NCBI GenBank assembly: GCA_963850345.1
Contig: CAWKKW010000006.1
Location: 1-64,000, forward strand
Direction of reading: 5' to 3'
Source of the DNA: CAWKKW01 sp963850345
Lineage (GTDB): Bacteria; Acidobacteriota; Terriglobia; Terriglobales; Acidobacteriaceae
DNA length: 64,000 nucleotides
The position numbers were made by a program, and so were the translations under genes. Shown in pieces: positions 43,465 to 53,700 of this stretch. The notes under the pieces are model-generated. The model did not search any database. It was not told the DNA's origin and saw only the letters and a list, made by a program, of their open reading frames with translations. The first letter of the stretch is position 1. Every line of letters begins with the position of its first letter.

Positions 43465-44665
43465 TCATTGCCGATATCCTCGATCAAGCACCGGCCGTCT
43501 TTCGCGAGCTGACTGAATGGCCGCGAATGCCATTCTTGTTGCGAGGACAGCGGCATTCACGCCACAGACCTCGGGGCCGTCCTCAACAATCTGGCTAACA
43601 AAGCGTTCGAGCGCATGGGCGTGGCCCTTGTCCGGCTCAGCGGTAAATTGCAGCAGCGGATCCTTGGCCTTGGCGGCCTCTTCACACGCAGCGCGCTTCT
43701 TGGCCAGCCAGCCTGAGACGCCACCTTCGACACCGATTTGAGGATGCCGATCGTGAATCATGGGATACGTGATCGCCGCGGGCGCTCCTACAATCCCTGC
43801 TGTGCGCACTTCCAGCATGTGATCAACTGCGAGATAGCCGCCGTTCCCCATGAATTCGTAGAGTTCCTTGCAGTAAGCCATGCTTCCGTTGTTGCCCATC
43901 ACGATAGTAGCCAGGGCGCCGCTGCGGTAACGCACAATCACTGCGAGATTGAGCATGCCGGTATCCACGGCCGTCACTTCCTCCGGATCGTCGCCGAGAA
44001 ACCAGTTGCAGACGTCGGTGAAATGCGTCATCTCGAAGAGCATCGGGCCATGAGGCGCCTGAGCCTTATCGAAGACCCAGCCTTTCCAACTGTGCCAGTC
44101 GTCGTTGATCCGAATGGAAATAGAAGGCACACCTTCATCTGGGAGAGAAGGCAGCAGTTCGCCCTCTCGCTGCCACCGCCAGGGGCAAGGCAGAGGGTTA
44201 CTCATGTGTTCGCGAAAGATCCGCTGAGCGTCGAGCATGGCGGGACTTGCGCGCCGGTTATGACCCACGCAGAAAGGAATGCCGGACGAATTGACGACCG
44301 CCTGAATTTGGCGCATCTCCTCGAAGCGTTGTCGCCAGCGGCTTCTCCACATACACCGGCTTGCCCGCTTCGGCTGCAAGCGCGATCACCGGCAGTCGCA
44401 GCTTTTCCGTCGTGGCCAGGCAGATCATGTCGACGTCGGGATCCGCGATCGCGCCTTCAAAATCTGTGCGGGTATGCGCGACTCCAAACAATTGGCGGCA
44501 CGCGGCCAACACGGTCTCGTCGGTGTCGACGCAGGTGTGGAGCGTCATTCTGGCGGATCGGACGATGTTCGGAATATGTTGAGCGCGCGCGACGGAACCG
44601 CAGCCGATTACCGCCACCCGCAGAGGGTCATTCCGATGCTTATGGCTGATGTTCACGACGTGCAA
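43465..44665 (-). pseudogene. Gfo/Idh/MocA oxidoreductase with one frameshift
   Basis: Two overlapping frames form one protein of about 399 residues. The first (44665 to about 44335) has the NAD(P) Rossmann motif VAVIGCGSVARAQH, then DMICLATT and GKPVYVEKPLATT. The second (about 44335-43465) continues FEEMRQIQAVVNSSGIPFCV, GHNRR and the C-terminal substrate domain (FEMTHFTDVCNWFLGDDPEEV). A single-base shift inside acaacgcttcgagg (44326-44340) separates them. Such enzymes oxidise or reduce a hydroxyl of a sugar or sugar acid with NAD(P). The intact gene would overlap the nitrilase-family gene upstream by 13 bp, so they form one operon. The shift may be a recent mutation or a read error; both halves are otherwise well conserved. 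Confidence 0.8.
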
Positions 44666-45615
44666 CCCTTCAAGAGTTTGCCCGGTGCGGCACTTCGATC
44701 CTCGGATGCGGCAAGCAGACTGGCGAGGTAATCGCGTCTCGAAACTAACCCGAACTGAAGCATGACTTCGTCGATGGAGAGATCCGCCGAACGCGATTCC
44801 AGCAGGAAGACGCAGTTGGACTGGTCAAAGCGGGTTCGTACTCGACTACCGTAGTGGCGTTGCACATCGTGCAGCTTGTCCTGGTTGAAGTCGGGAAATA
44901 AAGTCACCGCGTTGAAGTTGATGGTCGCCTGCTGCATTGGCATGCCAAAGCCGGCGCGCAGCGTCTCCGACCGGTAACCTCCGCCGGCCAGTTCTCTGGC
45001 GTCTCGATCGAGAATCCGGCTCCACGCCGAATAGGCGAAGACAAACGGAACACCGAACGTGAGGGCGCTCGAGTCGAGCAGGCTTCCCCCTGGTGTCATG
45101 CTGGGTATGATGAAGAGGTCTACGCCTGCTTCCGCTTGCGGTGCAAACACATGGTGCGGAAAATAAACGTCGATGCAGATGCCTCCGCCGACTCGAAGAC
45201 CCTCCCAAAGAAAGGGAGCCGTCACTCCCGAGGCTACCCCGGCGAGTTGTTCGCCACAGGCCGGAACGTGCTTCTGATAAAAGCCGAGTTCCGTTCCATC
45301 CCGGCCCAACAGGTAAAAGCGATTTGCCAGAACGCCGCCGTCTCTCACCAGCAACGGCAGCACCAGCGCGATGCCGGCGTTCATGGCCGATTCGCACAAC
45401 ATCTCCGTCTCTGCACGCCAGTCTTCGAGCGCATAGTGTTCCTGCGGAGCCTCTGCTTCAGCGTGGTGAAGCAGATTGATGGTCTCTGGAAGAACGGCCA
45501 GGTCGGCACCTTGAGCAGCCGCCGCCTGAACCCAGTGAGCCGCATCGCGAAGCACCGCCCGCAAGTCGGGGTAGCTGTCTTTGAGGGCGATGGTGGAGAT
45601 ATGCTTCTCGTTCAT
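44653..45615 (-). CDS. Nitrilase-superfamily carbon-nitrogen hydrolase
   Basis: A 320-residue cytoplasmic enzyme with the Glu-Lys-Cys triad of the superfamily: Glu in LAVLPETINLL, Lys in GFYQKHVPAC and Cys in VGGGICIDVYFP. It hydrolyses a C-N bond of an amide or nitrile; the substrate is unknown. Its place among sugar-acid and amino-sugar genes suggests an amidated or N-acylated sugar derivative (inference). It overlaps the downstream oxidoreductase by 13 bp and lies 108 bp after the aldolase-family gene, all on the minus strand. Confidence 0.8.
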   Translation of the reverse strand: MNEKHISTIALKDSYPDLRAVLRDAAHWVQAAAAQGADLAVLPETINLLHHAEAEAPQEHYALEDWRAETEMLCESAMNAGIALVLPLLVRDGGVLANRFYLLGRDGTELGFYQKHVPACGEQLAGVASGVTAPFLWEGLRVGGGICIDVYFPHHVFAPQAEAGVDLFIIPSMTPGGSLLDSSALTFGVPFVFAYSAWSRILDRDARELAGGGYRSETLRAGFGMPMQQATINFNAVTLFPDFNQDKLHDVQRHYGSRVRTRFDQSNCVFLLESRSADLSIDEVMLQFGLVSRRDYLASLLAASEDRSAAPGKLLKGCTS

Positions 45616-45723
45616 ATAACCTGCGGGCCAAGACGACGCGGACCCATCCCGAATTTAGTTGCGTCAGGCCGCACCGATGGGTCGTACCCTCTTCCGCGCT
45701 CCCTGCACTCACGAGACGAGCCT

Positions 45724-46776
45724 CTACGACAGCCAGCTGTCAAGATGTTCAGCCACGAACTGATCGTCATTGAGCAAAGGATACGCTGCGTAGACGCGGT
45801 CGATCTCTTCCAGCTGCCCGTCTGACAGCACCTCATCGGGGTCGAGGCACCAGCGGCCCGCCAGCAAACCCTGCCTCCGCAGCACTTCGTGAATACCAGG
45901 GACGCAGCCTCGAAACTCGTGAATGGCGTCAAAGATTGCGGCGTTGGCGTCTGTAACTTCGGCGCCGCGAGCAAGCACCGTGGCAGTGCCCGCACCGCTC
46001 TGCTTGGCCTCTTGCACCGCTTGCAGCAGCTCGACTGCACGCCGGGTCCATACCGCCCATTGGCCCAGCAGGCCGCCGACGAAGTGCGCGGCGCGATGAC
46101 CAAAGCGAAACTCAGTCAGGAGGTCCGCGACGATGTTGTCATCGTTTCCGGTGTAGAGGGCAATCTCAGAGCCACGGCCGCTGTGTGCAACGGCGCGAAG
46201 CACTTCCATCGTTTGATACCGATCAAAGGACGCAACTTTGATCGCCACCACTGACTCAATTTCGACAAACTGTTTCCAGAATTCTGCGTTCAGGGGCCTT
46301 CCGCCAACAGCCGGCTGCAGGTAGAAGCCAATCACGGGAAGTATCTCGCCTACTTCGCGGCAATGCTCGATCAGAACGTCATTGGAAGCGTCAGAGAGCG
46401 CAGCCAGGCTCAGCAGTCCACCGTCATATCCCAGACGCCGCAGTGTCGCTGCCTCGCCGCACGCACACGTAGTGTCACCGCACACTCCACCGATTTTGGC
46501 CAGCGTCTTTCCTGATCGTGTTTCAAAGGCCCGAACCTCTTCCAGTGCTAATTCCAATACAGGCTCGAACAGGCCCACCTGGGGATCGCGAATGGAGAAC
46601 TGGGTGGTGTGAACACCAACGGCAACGCCACCGCTGCCGGCGTCGCAATAGTAGCGGGTAAGGGCGCGTTGGCGGCGTTCATCCAGTTTGCGATCTTCGG
46701 TCAAGGCCAGGGGATGCGCGGGGATGACGAGCCCTTGCTGAAGCAACTCGCGGAATTTCTGAGTGCCGTCACCCAT
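45724..46776 (-). CDS. DHDPS/NAL-family aldolase
   Basis: A 350-residue TIM-barrel protein of the dihydrodipicolinate synthase / N-acetylneuraminate lyase family, as seen from VIPAHPLALTEDRKLDERRQ at the start, the GGVAVGVHTTQF strand and the probable Schiff-base lysine in VVAIKVASFDRYQ, followed by ALYTGNDDN. Members cleave or form 2-keto acids through a lysine imine. In this operon it could split a 2-keto-3-deoxy sugar acid. The usual Tyr/Gly motif around residue 140 is divergent (VIGFYLQPAVGG), so the exact reaction is open. Its start overlaps the stop of the epimerase gene by one base (TGATG), showing tight coupling. Confidence 0.8.
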   Translation of the reverse strand: MGDGTQKFRELLQQGLVIPAHPLALTEDRKLDERRQRALTRYYCDAGSGGVAVGVHTTQFSIRDPQVGLFEPVLELALEEVRAFETRSGKTLAKIGGVCGDTTCACGEAATLRRLGYDGGLLSLAALSDASNDVLIEHCREVGEILPVIGFYLQPAVGGRPLNAEFWKQFVEIESVVAIKVASFDRYQTMEVLRAVAHSGRGSEIALYTGNDDNIVADLLTEFRFGHRAAHFVGGLLGQWAVWTRRAVELLQAVQEAKQSGAGTATVLARGAEVTDANAAIFDAIHEFRGCVPGIHEVLRRQGLLAGRWCLDPDEVLSDGQLEEIDRVYAAYPLLNDDQFVAEHLDSWLS

Positions 46777-47801
46777 CAGAACCTTCCATCGGTGATCTCA
46801 AATTTCGTAGCTTTGTCGAGGCTTGCGCCGCCTGCCTCGATCCAGCCCGCGACCAATTCCATCAGCTCTGCGGCAGAAACTGCCGGATAGCCCAGCGCAG
46901 CGTGGCACGCTCCCGCGTTGTTGAGAAGCGCGACGCCCTTTGATTCACCCCGGGTAAGTAACTCGCGCCCAAAACGCGCAGCAAAGAACTGTGCGGCACG
47001 CAGCACCTGAATGGTCTCCGGACCGGTGACATTTAGAATCCGCGCTGGAGAAGCGCAAAGCTCCAGCGCACGCAGCGCATAAGAGTTGGCGTCGCCTTGC
47101 CACACAACATTCACAGCGGGAACCGAGATATCGACGGGCTTGCCGCCGTAAACCTGCCGGGCAATATCCACCAGCACCCCGTAGCGCAGATCGATCGCAT
47201 AATTGAGCCGGAAGAGAAGACACGGCGTATGGAACTTTTTCGAGAAATACTCGAAGACACGTTCGCGCCCCAGGCAGGACTGCGCGTACTCTCCGACCGG
47301 GCTCGGTGCATCCGACTCGACACAGCCTCCCTGTTCGGGAGAAACGAACGGATAGACGTTTCCAGTGGAGAAGACGACGATGCGCGAGTCGCGGAAGTAG
47401 CGCGCCACATGCGCAGGAACCATCGTGTTCATAGCCCAGGTTACGTCGGGGTCGCCGGCTGATCCGAACTTGCGTCCGGCAAGGAAATAAACATTTTCAG
47501 CTTTGGGAAGATCGCTGAGAGCCTCTGGATCCAGAAGATCGCAAGCGATGGTTTCGACGCCCGAATCTTCTAACGCGCGCCTTGCCTCCGGGGAACTGAA
47601 TCGCGAGGCGGCGATGACCCGCGATTTTCGTTCTGCGCTTACAAGAGCGAGTCGAAGCCTCTGGGCCAGTGTCGGTCCCATCTTGCCTCCGGCGCCAAGG
47701 ATGACGGTGTCTCCCTGAAGCCGGCGCGCGAACGCAACATCCGCATCACTCGGTTGGGCTAAGATGCGATTTAGCTGCTGCTCAGAGTCGAGTCGGATCA
47801 T
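46776..47801 (-). CDS. NAD-dependent epimerase/dehydratase
   Basis: A 341-residue short-chain dehydrogenase/reductase (extended type). The NAD motif is VILGAGGKMGPTLAQR near residue 30; later come VIAASRFSS, a catalytic-like pair with Ser/Thr in VVFSTGNVYPF and the position of Tyr taken within PSPVGEYAQSCLGRER (YxxxC/K region, Lys not strictly conserved). The missing standard YxxxK is unusual and also seen in atypical members. It may epimerise, reduce or dehydrate a nucleotide- or free sugar. The start at MIRLDSEQQL is preferred; the open frame extends 39 codons further with a Cys-rich tail that looks non-coding. The gene overlaps the aldolase gene by one base. Confidence 0.75.
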   Translation of the reverse strand: MIRLDSEQQLNRILAQPSDADVAFARRLQGDTVILGAGGKMGPTLAQRLRLALVSAERKSRVIAASRFSSPEARRALEDSGVETIACDLLDPEALSDLPKAENVYFLAGRKFGSAGDPDVTWAMNTMVPAHVARYFRDSRIVVFSTGNVYPFVSPEQGGCVESDAPSPVGEYAQSCLGRERVFEYFSKKFHTPCLLFRLNYAIDLRYGVLVDIARQVYGGKPVDISVPAVNVVWQGDANSYALRALELCASPARILNVTGPETIQVLRAAQFFAARFGRELLTRGESKGVALLNNAGACHAALGYPAVSAAELMELVAGWIEAGGASLDKATKFEITDGRF

Positions 47802-47959
47802 GGCAATCGAGGCAAGAACGGTTGGACGCTTGAAACACCGGCAGGTGTCAAAGTCAGTCATTATTCGGTCGCAAGTTTCGCAATGCGAACACTTGGTTTG
47901 CATTACGGACCAAAGCATAAGCTGCCCCTTTCTGTGCTGTCAAGGGATACGAAACAGTC

Positions 47960-49765
47960 TCAGGATCTTAACCAGCATGCGGCCTGCGCAGCATGCAGGA
48001 AAGGAATGCTCCAGTACTCCAGCGTGTTCCATTCGATGGCGGTGGACTCCTCAAGATACGGAGAATCGTCCGGTCGACCGACGAAGCCGACGAACATCGC
48101 CTCTGAAATTTGCGGAATGCGAAAAGAGTATCCGACCGGCTGCCGATAACCGATGCCCGAGAACAGCGAGCGATTGAGCGTGTTGTGTCCGAGGCACCAG
48201 TGAAGCAAGCGCTCCGCGGCAAAGCGCCACGTAGGCTGGTTGAATTGTGCGGCAGCCCGAGCCATCAAGTGGGCGTGGCTCATGAGCATGGAGCTGGTCC
48301 CGTGGACAATGCCCTGAGAATTGAAGGGGTGGATGAAGGTTCGCACCCCACGATCGTTCCCGGCATCGCGAAAACTCTGCCGGTCTCGGTGAGGCGGATC
48401 GAAGTAGACTCCGTATGGAGTAAGGCTAAAGGGATTGCCGGCGCTGTCGGCGAGCAGGTAGTCCTCGATATAAGCGAACACCGCCTTTTGAGCCAAGGCC
48501 GCTGTCGAGTCATCAGCAAGGAGCGAGCGCAGCTCCCAAAAGCGGAGGAGAGCGAATGCTGGGTCTGCGGCGAACGCTATGGAGCGATATGCATCGCTAC
48601 CTCCAGCCTCGGTGAAGTACCCCGACAACCCTGCGGGCAAAATGGCCTGGCGCTGCAGCACTTCTTGGGCAGTCGCGATCAGTTCATTCTTGTTGATGGA
48701 GTCATCCCCCGCAGCCAGCAACTCCAGCTTGCCACGCAGCTCCGCCGCCAAAAAAAGGGTGCGGCGAGGATAGTCCTGGCGTTGCGCGAAGGAGGCAGCC
48801 TGTCGCGCCAGATGCAGGCATGTGTCGGCCTGCTGCGGAGGCAGATGTCTCGAAGCTCGTGCCTGCACGTGAACGAATGCCCATTGCACCAGTGGGTTGA
48901 AGTTGGTTCGAACCTTGCGCTCATCGCCCGACAAGAAGACATTGTCCGTCCAGCGGTTATCGCTGGCATCGGCATAGCAGCCCGGATGATTCTCGAACCA
49001 CCAGTGATCTTCATAGGTCAAACTGCTGCCTGAGGGCGCTGAGCCGCCGGCCACGTCCTCATAGACCTGACCATCGGAGTTGATCATGCGATGAAAGTAG
49101 CGGTTGCCCCACGCGACTTCCTCGAGCAGAGAATTGGCTGGGATGCCTCCGCGGTCCAGGTCCTCACCCAGCGTCTCGCGCACAGTCAGTAGTGCTTCTA
49201 CATGGTAGAGAGTAAAAGCCAGCCATTTGCGAAAGTCGCCGGCGTCGTGCCATCCGCCGCTGGCCGGCCATGCAGACCCGTCGCGATCGAGCACCCCATC
49301 GTCGAGATGACAGGCGTCATGAACGCCGAAGATGGCGCACCCGCAACGCTGGGCGCGCAGAAAGGTCAAGTATCCGGAGATGATGCGGTCGTACACTCGT
49401 TCGTGGATGGCGAATGGAACTGAGATTTGTTCGTCTATTTCGATCTGATAACTTCCGGGGCAATCGAATTCGGTGAAGTCCGCCTGCCACATGGTTCCCC
49501 AGCGAGTGACGGTCTTCTTCAACTCACCTTGAGAAAGAACAGACCCTCCGCCATCCGGCAGAAGCTTGCCGCTCAACAGGTCGTAAGGGGCAGGAAAGCG
49601 GTCGGAGAATCCACTTTCGGCAACGACGTCGCGTCGCATGCGCAGGCAATTCTGGCGGATGTAAAAAGGAATTCTGTCAGCGAGGCCATTACCATCGCCG
49701 TCCAGCAAGGTAAGAAGCTTCGGGCTGCGTGGCAGGTATCCAAGATGACTCAAGCTCAATTGCAT
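47960..49765 (-). CDS. GH9 glycosidase, cytoplasmic type
   Basis: A 601-residue enzyme without a signal peptide. An N-terminal immunoglobulin-like cellulase domain (LSLSHLGYLPRSPKLLTLLD) is followed by the GH9 (alpha/alpha)6 barrel with GGWHDAGDFRKW at about residues 170-181; the two Asp of DAGD are the catalytic base region. A later segment, ESTAIEWNTLEYW, is in the place of the general acid. Cytoplasmic GH9 enzymes act as exo-beta-glucosidases or exo-beta-glucosaminidases on imported oligosaccharides (family knowledge). With nagA and nagB nearby, an exo-beta-glucosaminidase is the preferred guess. The ATG at 49765 is chosen; a GTG lies nine bases upstream. It starts 23 bp after the iclR stop, so it is in the same operon. 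Confidence 0.8.
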   Translation of the reverse strand: MQLSLSHLGYLPRSPKLLTLLDGDGNGLADRIPFYIRQNCLRMRRDVVAESGFSDRFPAPYDLLSGKLLPDGGGSVLSQGELKKTVTRWGTMWQADFTEFDCPGSYQIEIDEQISVPFAIHERVYDRIISGYLTFLRAQRCGCAIFGVHDACHLDDGVLDRDGSAWPASGGWHDAGDFRKWLAFTLYHVEALLTVRETLGEDLDRGGIPANSLLEEVAWGNRYFHRMINSDGQVYEDVAGGSAPSGSSLTYEDHWWFENHPGCYADASDNRWTDNVFLSGDERKVRTNFNPLVQWAFVHVQARASRHLPPQQADTCLHLARQAASFAQRQDYPRRTLFLAAELRGKLELLAAGDDSINKNELIATAQEVLQRQAILPAGLSGYFTEAGGSDAYRSIAFAADPAFALLRFWELRSLLADDSTAALAQKAVFAYIEDYLLADSAGNPFSLTPYGVYFDPPHRDRQSFRDAGNDRGVRTFIHPFNSQGIVHGTSSMLMSHAHLMARAAAQFNQPTWRFAAERLLHWCLGHNTLNRSLFSGIGYRQPVGYSFRIPQISEAMFVGFVGRPDDSPYLEESTAIEWNTLEYWSIPFLHAAQAACWLRS

Positions 49766-49788
49766 TGGAACCACTATGCACTAAATGC

Positions 49789-50583
49789 TCAGGGCCACGA
49801 CACCATGCCCCGTGTCATCCCATTATGGCCGAGTTGCAGCGAAGCCTTGCGGGCCGCATCTTTTACCTGGGTTGCAATGACCGTCTCCTGCTCCGGAGTG
49901 ACCTCGGCAAGCGGGAGTGTAATGCTGATTGCCGCCGACGGTAACTCATCCTGTCCATAGACGCCTGCCGCCACTACCCAGTAGCCGGGGAGAAGCTCCT
50001 CCACGTTGCGCGCATACCGTACTTTCTTGACCTGGGTGATTTCCTGTTTCATGCGTGCCTCGGAGGTGATAGTGCTGCTTGTGTATTTCTTTGTGCACTT
50101 GGACATGATGCGCTCGACTTCCTCAGAAGACATGCCGGCCAGAAAGATCTTGCCCGATGCAGTGGCATTGAGCGGACGCCTGAGGCCCACATCGGCAAAG
50201 GAGTCGGGAGCGCCCGCGTAGCCCACCGAGTGGATGAATAGCACGTTGTCTTCGTCCAGAACGCCTAACTGGACTGTTCCCGGAAACTGGCGCGCGAGCT
50301 CGCGCATGGGAAAAAACGCAGCCCGGTAGAGTGCGGAGTGACGAAGGTAGCCGGAGCCTATCCACAGCGCATGGCTGCTCAGCATGTAACGGCGGGTCGT
50401 CGGTTCCTGAATAATCAAGTTCGCTTCGATCAACGTAGTGCAGAGCCGATGCGCCGAAGCCTTCGGGACATCGAGGCGCGCCGCAAGTTCAGTGAACGAC
50501 AGCTCGAACGGTTCATCCGCCAGCAGCTCCAACACCTTGAGACAGCGCAGTGTTGAACTCATGGCAGTGGAGGCCTTTTTCAT
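49789..50583 (-). CDS. IclR-family transcriptional regulator
   Basis: A 264-residue regulator. The N-terminal winged helix (about residues 10-75) shows LRCLKVLELLADEPFELSFT and the recognition helix region LDVPKASAHRLCTTL. The C-terminal IclR effector domain (about 80-250) has FPGTVQLGVLDEDNVLFIHS, PLNATASGKIFLAGMS and VAAGVYG. It probably binds a sugar-acid or amino-sugar metabolite and controls both its own minus-strand operon and the divergent receptor operon through the two operator-like repeats at 50637-50673. Cotranscribed with GH9 and probably with the genes down to 43465. Confidence 0.9.
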   Translation of the reverse strand: MKKASTAMSSTLRCLKVLELLADEPFELSFTELAARLDVPKASAHRLCTTLIEANLIIQEPTTRRYMLSSHALWIGSGYLRHSALYRAAFFPMRELARQFPGTVQLGVLDEDNVLFIHSVGYAGAPDSFADVGLRRPLNATASGKIFLAGMSSEEVERIMSKCTKKYTSSTITSEARMKQEITQVKKVRYARNVEELLPGYWVVAAGVYGQDELPSAAISITLPLAEVTPEQETVIATQVKDAARKASLQLGHNGMTRGMVSWP

Positions 50584-50733
50584 ATAGACACCCTCTCATG
50601 GGGGGCTTGACAGCGCAAAGCGATTTCAATTAAGGTGGTCCGCAATGCAAGAGTAAGTTCCGCAATGCAGAACCATAGTATCACGGGCGGATAGGGCCAG
50701 GCAGCCATGCAAACACTTGAGGAGGTAAGAGAG
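50584..50733. promoter_or_regulatory. Divergent iclR / receptor promoter region
   Basis: 150 bp that must carry both promoters. A TTGACA box stands at 50607-50612 on the plus strand, but no good TATAAT follows at 17 bp. The two operator-like repeats lie immediately downstream of it, a position suited to repression. The receptor gene has a good ggaggt ribosome binding site (50721-50726), seven bases before ATG 50734. Confidence 0.55.
50637..50673. promoter_or_regulatory. Two IclR-type operator-like repeats, 20 bp apart
   Basis: gttccgcaatgcagaac (50657-50673) is a 17-bp near-perfect palindrome (gttccgc-aat-gcagaac). A second copy, ggtccgcaatgcaagag (50637-50653), shares the tccgcaatgca core. 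The centres are 20 bp apart, two helical turns, so two IclR dimers would sit on the same face of the DNA. IclR proteins commonly bind palindromes of this length. Confidence 0.6.
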
Positions 50734-53700
50734 ATGAGGGCAGAGGCACTCCCTGTGACTTTCAAAGTTTCCGCCATTCTTACGCTGTACATATTTCTAC
50801 TGGCTATCTGTTATCAGCCGACTCGGGTCAACGCGCAGACGGTGACAGCGACGATCAATGGCACAATCACTGACCCATCGGACAACGTCGTTGCGAACGC
50901 TGACGTGCAGGCAACCGACCTTGACCGGGGCACGGCCTGGCCGGCCAAAACAAACGCGCAGGGATATTACAATCTTGCTCATCTTCCCGTCGGGCGTTAT
51001 GAAGTGCGAGTGACCGCGGCCGGCTTCAGTACCGTGGTGCAGTCGCCCATCGAGCTTCAACTGAATCAGGTCTCAGCCGTTAATATCAAGCTGACCGTTG
51101 GTCAGAATACTGAAACCGTAAAGGTGACCGGCGACGCACCGCTACTGCAAACCGACACGACCGACGTGGGTACGGTGGTCGATGCGCGCACCAACGTTGG
51201 CCTTCCGCTGGCCAGCCGCAACTACATGCAACTGACGCTCCTAACGCCGGGCGCTGTCACTGTGCAACCAGCCGGGTTCCAGAACGGAAAGAATTCCGGC
51301 GAGACGGCTCGTCCCGAGATCAACGGGAATCGCTTTACGGCAAACACGTATCTTCTCGACGGCATGGACAACAGCCAGGCCTCAAGCAACTTCCTTGGAT
51401 ATTCGCCGCAGCCCGATGCGATTCAAGAGTTCCGGGTGATCACCCAGAATGCATCGGCCGACTTTGGCAACTACATGGGCGGCGTGATCAGCGCTGCCAT
51501 CAAGGGAGGCACCAACTCCTATCACGGAACGGTCTTTGAGTTCTTTCGCAACGACATTCTCAATGCCAACGAGTGGCAGAACAAGCTCGATCCGACGAAT
51601 GTAACTCCCCGTCGAAAGCTCCGCTGGAATGAGTACGGCGGCACCATCGGCGGTCCCATCAAAAAGGACAAGCTGTTCTTCTTTGCCGACTACGAAGCCG
51701 AGCGCTTTGACTTTCCCAAGACCACGAATAATATCTCAGTCTTCACCGCGAGGGAGCGTCAGGGCGATGTCTCGGAATTGGTAGCTGCAGGCAAGGCAAT
51801 CGTTGATCCGCTTACGGGCCAGCCTTTTCCCAACAACGTCATTCCGCAGAATCGCTTGAGCCCGGCCGCTTTGGCGATCATTAACTCGAAGTCCTATCCC
51901 ACGCCAATCAATGACCTGCTCCAGTCCAATGCGCACAACACGGTGGCAACGAAGACAAACGACGACCAGGGCGACGGCCGCCTGGATTACGCGATGAGCG
52001 ATAGAGACCACTTCATGGGCCGCTTCTCATACGCGAACATAACTAACCCCACGATCAATTCGGCAGATCTACTCTATAACCCCTACAACCTCTTTCTGGG
52101 ATGGAACTTTGTCACCGGCTATACGCGCAATCTGTCCTCGAATACCCTGAACGAGGCGCGTTTGGGCGTGAACTACGACCGCATCGGTCAGAACCAGATC
52201 TCGTCCAATTTTTCGGGGAACGCCGGCCAACTGTTTGCGATCCCGGGTCTGACGTCGAGTATTTTGCCCGCCATGGGTTTCAGCGGCGGCTATGTGTCGA
52301 ACTTCGGCAATAAGAACAGCGCCACGAACTACTTTGACACCTCGATTCAGTATGAAGATGTTCTGAGTTGGGTGCACGGCAAGCACAGCACCCGCTTCGG
52401 GTTTCAGGGCTGGCGGATCCGGACCAATGGATTCTTCAACAGCAACAACGGCGAGGCTGGAAGCTTCAGCTTTGGTTCCATCTATTCGGGAAGCCCCGAG
52501 TCCAACTTTTTGCTTGGTTTGCCGAGCTCAGTCGGCGTCGGCAGCGTTGGCCCAGACTGGGGTCAACGGAACAGCATATTCGCCGGGTTCGTTCAGGACG
52601 ACTGGAAGATTACGGAACGGTTGAATGCCAATCTCGGACTGCGCTACGAGACGCACACGCCCTTCGTTGAGGCCCACGACAGGCAAGTCAATTGGGATCC
52701 GCGGACAGGTAACCTAGAGTTACCCGGACAAAATGGTAACAGCCGCGCGCTCTACGACTCTTACAACGGGTACGGCAACTACCAGCCTCGCATCGGCTTT
52801 GCTTTCCAGGCGACGCCGAAGACAACGCTCCGTGCTTCTTACGGATTATCGTCATTCATGGAGGGCACGGGTCTGGGACTTCGCCTGCCCGGTAACCCGC
52901 CGAGGGCGGTCTCCGCCAACGCCAACTACACTAAGCTTGCGTATCCAACGACGACCCTCGATCAAGGCTTTTCCCCAATTGCCGTACCGGCGGGATGTAC
53001 GATCGCCGGGTTGAAGACTGCCGATCCGCTTTGCTACAAAGGCGTCATTCTGTACTCGTGGGATAGAAAGGTACAGCCGGCGCACTCCAACCAGTACAGC
53101 TTGTTCTTGCAGCAGCAGCTCTCGCCGACGGCTACCGCGCAGATCGGATACGTAGGGCAGACAACCAAGCATTTGACCAACGCGCAATTGCTGACACAGG
53201 GCGTGTGGGTCTCGCCGGGTGTGGTGAATCCGTCGCCGTACTTCTCGCAAAATCCCGAGGTCCTCGATCAGCTCGCCTTTATCTTCGGCACCTTCGCGGA
53301 GGCACACCAGAACTATCACGCATTACAGGCACAGTTACAGGGACGCCTGAACCGCGGCTTGTCGTATCAAGTCAGTTACACCTGGTCACGCTGCATGACC
53401 AACTCGCAGGGATTTTTCGGCGAGGGCGGCCAGTCGTCAGGTCCGAGTGCGTGGTGGCAGAATTCGTACGATCCGAAGGCCGAAACCGGAGCCTGCTACT
53501 ACAACGTCAAAGGCGTATTCACCGGCTATGCTATCTATGACCTTCCGTTCGGGCGCGGCAAACAGTTCGGCGCGAACATGAACAGAGTCGCTGATGCAGT
53601 AGTGGGCGGCTGGAGGTTGAGCGTGCTTCCAACCTTCCGCGGCGGCTTCCCGCTAACCCTCAGTTCCAATGACGATCACTCTGGAACCAACTCCTTCCAA

